A DNA stretch of 5,307 bases, taken from Deltaproteobacteria bacterium (lineage in GTDB: Bacteria > Desulfobacterota > DSM-4660 > Desulfatiglandales > Desulfatiglandaceae). The translations under genes were made by a program, and so were the position numbers. The stretch is taken from NCBI GenBank assembly GCA_018644785.1, contig JABGPV010000328.1, forward strand, positions 1 through 5,307. Direction: 5' to 3'. This document shows, piece after piece, positions 1 to 4,634 of the stretch. Each line of letters begins with the position of its first letter. The stretch's first letter is position 1. The notes under the pieces were generated by a model. It was given only the letters and a program-made list of their open reading frames with translations. It ran no database searches and was not told the DNA's origin.

Positions 1-333
1 TATCAGCCAGTTGTTGGACCACAGGGAAACGTAGCAGTGAATACAGGCCACCACAAAGGCCGAGGTGTTGGTCCATATATGAAAAACGAGCAGACGGTCA
101 AAAGGTTCTTGGACCTTTTTCAGGTTGTAACGCAGGCGGATCCGCTTGGCCGGGAAATAGACGTTGGCAGCGAGAAAAAGAACCATGCTCAGGTTCCCGG
201 TCCCCGTAGCCAGGTTGTAATCCGACGCATAGGCGTATATGACAGCCAGCACCGCGAGGCATACGAGCATGGGGGCTCTTTTCCTGAACGGGAGGCGACC
301 GAATAATTTTAGATGGTATGTGCTTTGATTCAT
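1..333 (-). CDS. Ferric-reductase-like or cytochrome b-like membrane protein, N-terminal part (partial)
   Basis: The first 111 codons of a membrane protein are visible; the frame is open to the left edge, so the C-terminus is missing. Hydrophobic segments lie near residues 21-36, 47-60 and 82-104, separated by a basic loop around 62-73. The third segment holds His85 and His99, 14 residues apart. That spacing is typical of the b-haem-binding helices of ferric reductase and NADPH oxidase type membrane domains. By family analogy it would move electrons across the inner membrane, but the second histidine pair and any flavin or NAD domain are outside the window. It starts with ATG at 331-333; the ribosome site is weak (GTGAAG just upstream). 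It is separated from mamQ by a 143-base spacer with tandem repeats, so it may have its own promoter. In a magnetosome cluster a role in iron reduction is plausible (compare the ferric-reductase-like part of MamZ), but this is inferred. It could also be another di-haem membrane cytochrome. Confidence 0.72.
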   Translation of the reverse strand, partial: MNQSTYHLKLFGRLPFRKRAPMLVCLAVLAVIYAYASDYNLATGTGNLSMVLFLAANVYFPAKRIRLRYNLKKVQEPFDRLLVFHIWTNTSAFVVACIHCYVSLWSNNWLI

Positions 334-341
334 GTCTTCAC

Positions 342-376
342 TTTGAAATTTGAAATTTGAAATTTGAAATTTGAAA
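342..376. repeat. Five perfect tandem copies of a TTTGAAA heptamer
   Basis: The plus strand carries TTTGAAA five times without error (342-348, 349-355, 356-362, 363-369, 370-376); on the coding strand this reads as TTTCAAA. The array ends 8 bases upstream of the start codon of the membrane protein at 333. Short heptanucleotide arrays of this kind are scattered in the intergenic DNA of many Desulfobacterota and cyanobacteria. It lies between the only visible candidate promoter and the start codon, so copy-number change would alter the leader length rather than a reading frame. Confidence 0.93.
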
Positions 377-383
377 ACCGTTT

Positions 384-413
384 AGTATCTTATCACCTGG
401 TTTTCTGTCACAA
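384..413 (-). promoter_or_regulatory. Possible sigma-70-type promoter for the ferric-reductase-like gene
   Basis: On the minus strand TTGTGA (413-408) and GATACT (389-384) are separated by 18 bases. Each matches the -35 and -10 consensus at four of six positions. An alternative -10, TAAGAT, lies at a 15-base spacing. The position fits the gene starting at 333, but the match is weak and the spacer is A/T-rich, so a chance match is quite possible. Confidence 0.22.
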
Positions 414-432
414 AAAACAAGAAGTTCATTGA

Positions 433-455
433 CTGAAAAATCTGAAACCTGAAAC
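433..455. repeat. Second, short heptamer run (CTGAAAC x2 plus a degenerate copy)
   Basis: Two adjacent perfect CTGAAAC units (442-448 and 449-455) are preceded by a related CTGAAAA stretch at 433-439. The unit has the same length as the TTTGAAA array at 342-376 and shares the TGAAA core. The two runs look like diverged members of one class of heptamer repeat in the same spacer. Confidence 0.6.
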
Positions 456-463
456 TTTAAACT

Positions 464-475
464 GCGGCTTGCCGC
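464..475 (-). terminator. Short GC hairpin just after mamQ, possible weak terminator
   Basis: GCGGCAAGCCGC is a perfect inverted repeat beginning one base after the mamQ stop codon. It can fold as a four-pair GC stem with a CAAG tetraloop. The bases after it on the minus strand (AGTTTAAAGTTT) are T-rich but are not a clean U-tract. It could stop or attenuate transcription at the operon end, or only protect the mRNA 3' end. Confidence 0.35.
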
Positions 476-476
476 T

Positions 477-1238
477 TTAGTACGCAATCGGGTTAAATTT
501 ACTGGCCTCCGCCGTGGCCTCGAAGTAGGGCCGGGCTTTGAAACCGAAAATCCACGCATAGGCGTTCAGCGGGAAGCGGATGATATTGGTTGTGTAAATG
601 TTCACCGCGTCGTTGAATTTGATTCTTTCATCCGCAAGGTCTTTTTCAACTTCGATCAGCGCCGTCATGAGATTGTTGAAATTGGAGGAAAGCTTGAGAT
701 CCGGATATTGCTCCGCCACCGCAAGCATTCGGCCAAGGGCCGAAAGCTTTCCCGTACCCGCCATCATTCCGGACAGTTTTGAGCCATCTGCTGCGCCGCC
801 GCCGCCAATTTCTTTGATAAGCGCTTCAATTTGGGTATTGTCCTCGCCTTTTTCAGCAAGGAGGGACCGCAGGGCCACAACTGCGGTAAAGACGGATCGT
901 TCGTGTGTTGAATAGTCCAGCGCCGCCTTTGAAAGGTTTATGGAGATGTCGTTCCTTCTTTGTTGAAGGGCATCGACCTTTCCTTTTGCAGCGAGTACGT
1001 CCTGCTCAGTTGACACCAGAAGGTTGAAATAGTAAATGCTGCCGCCCGCCACGACGGCAAGCATCACCCAAAAAAGGAGTCGGATCCGCTTCTCGCGTAA
1101 AAACATGAGCAGGGGCTGCATTTTGGAGGCGTAAAACCGCGGTCCGACGGAGAGGTCGCGGTACGGTTCCAGGTCGTACTTTTTCCCATAAACCCTCTTA
1201 ATCAGGGTTGTTACGTGGGTTTTTCCCATGGCAGGCAC
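477..1238 (-). CDS. mamQ: LemA-family membrane protein, MamQ-like
   Basis: A 253-residue protein with a basic cytoplasmic N-terminus of about 50 residues, one membrane helix (about 53-70) and a LemA domain to the end. LemA signatures are visible: the YFNLLV...V.A.KGKVDALQQRRNDI region at about 69-98, YPDLKLSSNF near 178, FNDAVNIYTTNIIRFP near 208-223, and GFKARPYFEA close to the C-terminus. MamQ is the LemA-family member of magnetosome clusters; in Magnetospirillum it is needed to form magnetosome membrane vesicles. A free-standing LemA would look similar, so the name rests on the neighbours (mamI, mamA, CDF). A Gly/Ala-rich stretch at about 142-167 is unusual. GTG at 1238 is preferred because AGGTGA ends four bases upstream, overlapping the stop of the previous gene. 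ATG at 1229 is an alternative, with GGGGTG six bases upstream. Four bases separate it from the double MamI-like gene, suggesting coupled translation. Confidence 0.82.
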   Translation of the reverse strand: MPAMGKTHVTTLIKRVYGKKYDLEPYRDLSVGPRFYASKMQPLLMFLREKRIRLLFWVMLAVVAGGSIYYFNLLVSTEQDVLAAKGKVDALQQRRNDISINLSKAALDYSTHERSVFTAVVALRSLLAEKGEDNTQIEALIKEIGGGGAADGSKLSGMMAGTGKLSALGRMLAVAEQYPDLKLSSNFNNLMTALIEVEKDLADERIKFNDAVNIYTTNIIRFPLNAYAWIFGFKARPYFEATAEASKFNPIAY

Positions 1239-1242
1239 CCCA

Positions 1243-1578
1243 TCACCTCAATCTTTTGACGCCGTAAACAATTGATATAATCCCCACACAAACGAGCAGG
1301 GGCGGCATTAAACCGTAAAAGAAATCAATGACGGCATAATACTCATCAAAAAGCCCATAGAGTCCTAAAATGAGCAATAGGGAGGCCATAATGAAATTGG
1401 CTTTCCTGAGACCCCTGTTCCCGAGAATCCCCGCCGCAAGGGCTACCAAACCGGCCAGGATAAGGATCGGTTGCATGGCGCCCTTGATCACTTCCACCAC
1501 GTATGGGCTGTAGTGGTAGCACAGGAACAGGCCCGCACTGAAAACCACTACCCCCCCAATGACATGATTCTTTCTCAT
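1243..1578 (-). CDS. Double-length MamI-like membrane protein (two fused MamI-type units)
   Basis: A 111-residue, almost entirely hydrophobic protein with four likely membrane segments (about 6-20, 33-51, 61-75, 90-107). It is an internal duplication: residues 6-51 and 61-106 share the same plan of a hydrophobic helix, an aromatic/acidic loop, a short amphipathic stretch ending in G, and a second helix ending in G-I or G-V. The second half closely matches the MamI protein encoded two genes upstream: GLFDEYYAVIDFFYG here against GLFDEYYYVADFVKG there. It is therefore probably a fused MamI paralogue that could act with MamI in making or shaping the magnetosome membrane; this role is inferred from similarity and context. 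I do not recognise an established name for it. ATG at 1578 has TAAGGAG about 11 bases upstream. The gap to the cytochrome gene is 70 bases, the largest inside the operon; the gap to mamQ is 4 bases. Confidence 0.8.
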   Translation of the reverse strand: MRKNHVIGGVVVFSAGLFLCYHYSPYVVEVIKGAMQPILILAGLVALAAGILGNRGLRKANFIMASLLLILGLYGLFDEYYAVIDFFYGLMPPLLVCVGIISIVYGVKRLR

Positions 1579-1648
1579 GAGCCCTGATTCTCCTTACCGA
1601 AAGTGTTTAAAGTAAACTCATCACACTAATTCTTAAATCGGGGACCGC

Positions 1649-2323
1649 CTATCTCGGCGCCCCATTGTTTATCCAGGCAATGAACAGGCGCGTGTCGGGG
1701 CCCGCAAATCGGTGCATGGGGCCACCCGGCAGTACCAATGTCTTCAATAACCCGTTATCAACATACATTTTTACGTTCTTGTAGGTGGTCATATTCCTAA
1801 AAGGGCCGGAATGACACCGCAGACAATCTTTCGCGAGCACATCTTTGATGGTGCCGGTGTAAGTCAGCGGTGCGCCCGGTAAAGTCACAGCGCCAGACGT
1901 TCCGGGGGCGGGGCAGGGAGGGACGTTGACGGCGGCCTTTCGGGTGAAGCGAACCGGGGCGGCGGCATGGGGTTTTTCCGGGGCGCCGTCGTTTATCCAT
2001 TTTACAATGGTCCCCACATCGTTGCCGGCAAAACGCCTCATGGGCCCCTGAACCATGGTCTGCAGCAACCCGCCCTCCGCATAGGCTTTGAGGCTGTCGT
2101 AGTCCGTCAGATTTCGGGTGGGCCCGGAATGGCATCTTCCGCAATCCGCCCGTATGATTTGCTTAATCGGAGATTCGTAATAGATACCGGTTCCTCCCGC
2201 AAAGGCCCATGTTCCCGATCCGTCCCTTCCCGGAAAGCCCATTCCCGATAAAAAGGGCCCGCCGAACATGACCAGGAAACAGACGCAAGCAATGCCGGGC
2301 AGCAATACAGAGCATATTTTCAT
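1649..2323 (-). CDS. Di-haem cytochrome c with two duplicated domains, exported
   Basis: A 224-residue protein with an N-terminal hydrophobic stretch (about 5-29) that is either a signal peptide or a membrane anchor, placing it in the periplasm or magnetosome lumen. Two homologous domains follow (about 47-115 and 153-223). Each contains CxxCH (C61-GR-C64-H65 and C167-LR-C170-H171) followed by SGP.RN.T.Y, then GLL, then GPM.RFAG with a conserved Met (95 and 203) that is the likely distal haem ligand, and a final WIN.GAP. This is the plan of a class I-type c domain and differs from the short magnetochrome motifs of MamE/P/T. The linker is rich in Ala and Pro. It probably carries electrons, possibly for iron oxidation or reduction in magnetosomes; it may correspond to one of the cytochrome-like Mad proteins, but I cannot assign a number. 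The start ATG at 2323 has GGGAAAGG eight bases upstream, and the gap to mamA is 18 bases. Confidence 0.85.
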   Translation of the reverse strand: MKICSVLLPGIACVCFLVMFGGPFLSGMGFPGRDGSGTWAFAGGTGIYYESPIKQIIRADCGRCHSGPTRNLTDYDSLKAYAEGGLLQTMVQGPMRRFAGNDVGTIVKWINDGAPEKPHAAAPVRFTRKAAVNVPPCPAPGTSGAVTLPGAPLTYTGTIKDVLAKDCLRCHSGPFRNMTTYKNVKMYVDNGLLKTLVLPGGPMHRFAGPDTRLFIAWINNGAPR

Positions 2324-2341
2324 GACGGACGCCTTTCCCTG

Positions 2342-3106
2342 CTATTCGTCGTCCTGCTCACGTTGAAGCTCCATGACCCTGGTGAAGCACTTGGCGGCCT
2401 CTTTGTGGTCTTCACCACGTTCGTAGAGAAAGCCTAAGTGCTGATGATATTTGATTTCTTCGGAATCGAGGGCGATGGCTTTTTTTATGGCCTCGATGGC
2501 CTTGTCCACATCATCCATTCGATCACAGGCGATGGCCAGGAGATAGAAGGGTTTGGGGTTTTCGGGCGCAACGCCCGCGAGCGTTTCCAGATCCTTTACC
2601 GCGTTTTCGTAGTCTTTAATTTTCAAGCAGAGTCCGGCCCTTCGATATCTGGCGTTTTTGTGATTCGGGTTCAGTTTAAGCGTTTTGTCGAATAATCGGA
2701 TCGCCGCCCCAACGTCGTCTCCGGTGGACAGGGCAACGGCAAGGTGATAATGGGCGTCGGGATTGGACGGTTCGAGACGTGCCCATTCTTTCAGGTACTG
2801 ACGGGCTTTCTCATGAAGGCCCTTGTTGATGTATTGATTGCTGATGTTTCGATAGATCGTGGCCTTATCGGAGGGTTTGAAATCAAATAAACTGTTGTAA
2901 AAATCGAGTACCCTGTGGAGCAGCCTTCCACTGAAAAGCAGGAGCGAATGCATGTAAAACGCGGTGGAAGGCTGTGAAATTTCATCAGAATTCATATGAT
3001 CAGCCTGTTTGTGTTTGCCTTCCCTGATTTTTTTGAGGGTGGCTTTGCCCTTCTTTTTGATTTTGTCCAGATCCGCCTTTTGTTCCGGAGCATTTTTATT
3101 TTTCAT
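2342..3106 (-). CDS. mamA: TPR protein, MamA-like magnetosome coat/scaffold protein
   Basis: A 254-residue soluble protein. Residues 82-251 form five contiguous 34-residue TPR motifs (starting near 82, 116, 150, 184 and 218), with the usual A/G/Y/P pattern (for example YHLAVAL, NPNHKNARYRRAG, ALDSEEIKYHQHLGFLYERG). MamA of Magnetospirillum also has about five TPRs, and its C-terminal repeats (the ...SYEQMGRHEEAL... region) align well by eye with LGFLYERGEDHKEAA here. The segment before repeat 1 (about 62-80) also resembles MamA. MamA assembles on the cytosolic face of magnetosomes. Unusual here is a Lys-rich N-terminus (about 10-37). The frame is open further upstream to 3226, but ATG at 3106 is chosen: GGAGGAG lies four bases before it, and a longer form would lie over mamI. 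It overlaps the end of mamI by 11 bases. TPR proteins are common, so the name depends on context. Confidence 0.8.
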   Translation of the reverse strand: MKNKNAPEQKADLDKIKKKGKATLKKIREGKHKQADHMNSDEISQPSTAFYMHSLLLFSGRLLHRVLDFYNSLFDFKPSDKATIYRNISNQYINKGLHEKARQYLKEWARLEPSNPDAHYHLAVALSTGDDVGAAIRLFDKTLKLNPNHKNARYRRAGLCLKIKDYENAVKDLETLAGVAPENPKPFYLLAIACDRMDDVDKAIEAIKKAIALDSEEIKYHQHLGFLYERGEDHKEAAKCFTRVMELQREQDDE

Positions 3107-3287
3107 CTGTCTCCTCCATTTCCCTTGGTGGGATAATTCCGGCCAGAGTGGCGATGATGCCTGAAAGCATGAGCAGAATGGGAATGCTCCCCTTGACGAA
3201 ATCCGCCACGTAATAATATTCGTCAAAGAGCCCCCATATCCCCAGAGCCACCCCGAACAACCCCATGATGATATATGTCACTGACAT
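3096..3287 (-). CDS. mamI: MamI-like small two-helix membrane protein
   Basis: A 63-residue protein with two membrane helices (about 5-20 and 34-51) joined by an aromatic, acidic loop (DEYYYVADF, 22-30) and ending in a charged tail (REMEETDEK). Size, topology, the G-L...A-L-G pattern of helix 1, and an aromatic cluster before helix 2 match MamI, which in Magnetospirillum has a WWW cluster at the same place and is essential for magnetosome membrane formation. The double-length protein further down the operon repeats the same pattern. The ATG at 3287 is only one base from the end of a strong AAAGGAGG site. GTG at 3281, two codons later, has the ideal seven-base spacing and would give a 61-residue protein, so the true start may be 3281. 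It sits 15 bases after the receiver-like gene and overlaps mamA by 11 bases. Confidence 0.8.
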   Translation of the reverse strand: MSVTYIIMGLFGVALGIWGLFDEYYYVADFVKGSIPILLMLSGIIATLAGIIPPREMEETDEK

Positions 3288-3288
3288 T

Positions 3289-3296
3289 CCTCCTTT
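3289..3296 (-). promoter_or_regulatory. Strong Shine-Dalgarno site that questions the mamI start
   Basis: AAAGGAGG runs to within one base of ATG at 3287, too close for normal initiation. The same site is seven bases from GTG at 3281, which is close to ideal. Either GTG is the real start, or initiation at the ATG is sterically weakened and mamI is translated below what the site strength suggests. Confidence 0.6.
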
Positions 3297-3302
3297 AACT
3301 GT

Positions 3303-3704
3303 TTACAAAAACTTGTCCTCGTTAACCGATTTATTGACCGCCCTGTCGATGGCCGTCACCAGGGGAGGCAGTCCCATGTCCTCGGTGTGGTAATAAAACA
3401 ATCCCATATCTCTCATCCGATTTTCCTTTTGAGGCGTGTTCGCCCCTGTACTGAAGATCAGCGGCATGTCTCGGGACATGGCTTTCAATATCTTCAGCTC
3501 TGTGTAACATTCCTCGAAAGTTGCCTGGGCGCCATCCACAAAGACCAGGGCGCGTACCCGGTCCCGGGAGTCAATCAGAGGAACGAAACTGTCGGGTTTT
3601 TCAATTCTGATGGAAAAGTATCCCTCATCTCGAAGGTTTTGCTCCAATTCGGTTGTGTGAATGTCCACCTTTACAACAACGAGTATGGTGTCTCGAAATT
3701 TCAC
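3303..3704 (-). CDS. Degenerate response-regulator receiver-like protein
   Basis: A stand-alone 133-residue protein with the alternating beta/alpha pattern of a CheY-like receiver: DTILVVVKV (strand 1), FSIRIEKP (strand 2), RALVFVDGA (strand 3), MPLIFSTGAN (strand 4) and GLFYYHTED (strand 5), followed by a helix. An Asp at the end of strand 3 (VFVD) sits at or near the usual phosphorylation site, and a Ser/Thr follows strand 4. The acidic pair after strand 1 is not intact (VVKVD) and the conserved Lys after strand 5 is missing, so normal phosphorylation is doubtful. There is no output domain. It may be a protein-interaction or regulatory module. It is the first gene after the sigma-54 promoter, with a leader of about 60 bases. 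The GTG at 3704 is chosen because GAGGAT lies about eight bases upstream; no better in-frame ATG exists nearby. No specific name is recognised. Confidence 0.7.
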   Translation of the reverse strand: MKFRDTILVVVKVDIHTTELEQNLRDEGYFSIRIEKPDSFVPLIDSRDRVRALVFVDGAQATFEECYTELKILKAMSRDMPLIFSTGANTPQKENRMRDMGLFYYHTEDMGLPPLVTAIDRAVNKSVNEDKFL

Positions 3705-3776
3705 TTTGAAATATCCTCAGCCTTAACCGATTTGCCGCTTACCGGCCCCGCTACGGACCGAATGCCATAAGCGAAA

Positions 3777-3792
3777 AGCAATATGTGTGCCA
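3777..3792 (-). promoter_or_regulatory. Sigma-54 (RpoN) promoter for the mamI-mamA-mamQ operon
   Basis: The minus strand reads TGGCACACATATTGCT: a complete TGGCAC -24 element and TTGCT -12 element with exactly ten bases between GG (3791-3790) and GC (3779-3778). It differs from the consensus TGGCACG-N4-TTGCW at only one position. It faces the receiver-like gene, and transcription would begin near 3766, giving a leader of about 60 bases. It lies in the only long gap of the window. Such promoters require an ATP-dependent activator (NtrC-family enhancer-binding protein), so the operon would be switched on actively rather than expressed constitutively. Confidence 0.78.
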
Positions 3793-3867
3793 CCCCTGTC
3801 CTGATGGTAAATGAAGTGAAAAATCGATAAGATAACGGAAACCATGGGGAAAGGGAAAAAGGCAGGA

Positions 3868-3889
3868 GATGCGGGTGTTTTTACTCATC
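3868..3889. promoter_or_regulatory. Imperfect dyad GATGCG-N10-CTCATC, possible proximal activator site
   Basis: The half-sites GATGCG (3868-3873) and CTCATC (3884-3889) form an inverted repeat with one mismatch, centred about 88 bases upstream of the -24 element. It shares the GATGCG half-site with the perfect dyad at 3961-3981. Position and pairing fit upstream activator sites of sigma-54 promoters, but the short half-sites make chance possible. Confidence 0.3.
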
Positions 3890-3960
3890 CGGAATGGGCC
3901 TTGCGAGGTAAACGCCCTAGATTAAAATTATTTTTAGCTTGTGGGAAGGTTTTACCGGAA

Positions 3961-3981
3961 GATGCGACAAATCTACGCATC
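3961..3981. promoter_or_regulatory. Perfect dyad GATGCG-N9-CGCATC, possible distal activator site
   Basis: GATGCG (3961-3966) and CGCATC (3976-3981) are perfectly inverted around a nine-base spacer, centred about 180 bases upstream of the -24 element. A CATCGATG palindrome (3981-3988) overlaps the right arm. An A/T-rich block containing the dyad AAAATTATTTT lies between this and the proximal copy and could bend. Binding of an enhancer-binding protein is inferred from placement only. Confidence 0.35.
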
Positions 3982-4019
3982 ATCGATGGCAATCCTGTAA
4001 TTTCACAGCTGAATCATTG

Positions 4020-4054
4020 CCTTGACATTGGGGGCTTTCTTCCGGAGGTCAAGG
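4020..4054 (-). terminator. Seven-pair inverted repeat after the SRPBCC-like gene
   Basis: CCTTGAC and GTCAAGG (arms 4048-4054 and 4020-4026) can pair perfectly around a 21-base loop, beginning four bases after the SRPBCC-like stop codon. No U-tract follows, so an intrinsic terminator is doubtful. It may be a 3'-end stem-loop limiting mRNA decay or read-through from the upstream block. Confidence 0.25.
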
Positions 4055-4058
4055 GCCT

Positions 4059-4580
4059 TTACAGTCGGGGACGGGCTTTCCACTCGGTAACAACCCGGGA
4101 GAACTTCCCGCTGGTCTTTTTTGCCTGTTCCGCGGCCATCCCTTCCAGAATCGGGCCTACTGCGAAAAGGTCGATGTGTAAACTGATTTCCCTGATCCGG
4201 TTGCACCGGCCCTCGTCCAGGGGAATAAGTTGAAGCCTCCCGTGGCCCTTGAGATTGTCTTTTAAAAGCCGCGGTTCGATCCACTTACTGGACCACCGCA
4301 TTTCATAGCGATGGTTGTATTTGTATTGGGTTTCCTCATATACAACCCTGTCGCTACGGAGGATCCTGTGGGCAAGTCCACGGGGGATATAGGAGAGCGC
4401 TGTTCCTGCGACGATACGCATCCTTCTCCTGGTTAAGGTTTCGGTTACGGATCTTTCAATTTCCGTGTATTCCCTTAACTCGTATTCCCTGGCCACAAAT
4501 GCATCAAACTCAGGCGTGCCAAAGACCTTCCACAGTTCCTGTGCGGACATGGGGATTTCGTTGGCAATACGGATATCCAT
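4059..4580 (-). CDS. SRPBCC/START-like (DUF2505-type) ligand-binding protein
   Basis: A 173-residue soluble protein with the layout of a small START/SRPBCC fold: an N-terminal strand and helix (IRIANEIPMSAQELWKVFGT, 3-22) followed by PEFDAFVA, a series of predicted beta strands with alternating polar and hydrophobic residues (about 34-125), and a long C-terminal helix (about 138-165). The start resembles DUF2505 proteins, in which bases such as FP.s..eVW..ltdpef recur. These folds hold a hydrophobic cavity for lipids or other small ligands; a link to magnetosome membrane lipids is speculation. There is no signal peptide. The ATG at 4580 has no clear ribosome site, and the second Met (residue 11) is no better. 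It is in the same frame as the preceding small gene, separated by its TAA and 54 bases, so it may depend on re-initiation. It is the last gene before the regulatory gap. Confidence 0.65.
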   Translation of the reverse strand: MDIRIANEIPMSAQELWKVFGTPEFDAFVAREYELREYTEIERSVTETLTRRRMRIVAGTALSYIPRGLAHRILRSDRVVYEETQYKYNHRYEMRWSSKWIEPRLLKDNLKGHGRLQLIPLDEGRCNRIREISLHIDLFAVGPILEGMAAEQAKKTSGKFSRVVTEWKARPRL

Positions 4581-4634
4581 AGGCGATAAAAATGCGAGAA
4601 TCAGGTTGTAGTGCCTGTACCCGGGGTCGTGAAT

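Larger units (their letters stand above)
3705..4058. other. Regulatory gap between the two gene blocks, no supported gene
   Basis: These 354 bases separate the SRPBCC-like gene from the receiver-like gene. They hold the sigma-54 promoter (3777-3792), two related dyads (3868-3889, 3961-3981), an A/T-rich block near 3921-3937, and a CCTTGAC-N21-GTCAAGG inverted repeat (4020-4054). On the minus strand only very short frames exist; the longest noticed is about 31 codons with no ribosome site. A plus-strand frame begins at 3844 but runs 175 bases into the SRPBCC-like gene in antisense and has a poor start context. Confidence 0.7.

Noticed and set aside
37..306. Plus-strand open frame of 89 codons opposite the ferric-reductase-like gene
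   Set aside because: The minus strand is open through the whole 333 bases with clear membrane segments and a His pair; the plus frame is polar with no recognisable pattern.
342..455. Heptamer repeats as a CRISPR array
   Set aside because: The units are seven bases with no spacers; this is a simple tandem repeat.
338..559. Minus-strand frame of 73 codons running through the heptamer repeats
   Set aside because: It overlaps the mamQ C-terminus in another frame and its tail is just the translation of the repeats (FQIS-type units).
598..915. Plus-strand open frame of 105 codons inside mamQ
   Set aside because: Antisense shadow; low-complexity Ser/Ala composition and full overlap with the conserved LemA domain.
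1579..1648. Possible internal promoter or small RNA in the 70-base gap before the double MamI-like gene
   Set aside because: Only a short GTTTA-CTT-TAAAC hairpin and a normal ribosome site were seen; no convincing promoter elements.
1649..2323. Assigning the cytochrome as MamP, MamT or MamE
   Set aside because: There is no PDZ or protease domain, and its CxxCH domains are far longer than magnetochrome motifs and have likely Met ligands.
3107..3226. A 40-codon N-terminal extension of the MamA-like gene
   Set aside because: It lies within mamI in another frame, has no ribosome site, and the ATG at 3106 has a strong one at good spacing.
3387..3770. Plus-strand open frame of 127 codons opposite the receiver-like gene
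   Set aside because: Antisense shadow: the minus-strand frame has receiver-fold features and a ribosome site, while this one has neither and runs over the promoter leader.
3844..4233. Plus-strand open frame of 129 codons across the regulatory gap
   Set aside because: It overlaps the SRPBCC-like gene by 175 bases in antisense, has no convincing ribosome site, covers the dyads, and its product shows no recognisable domain. A decayed gene fragment remains possible but cannot be supported.
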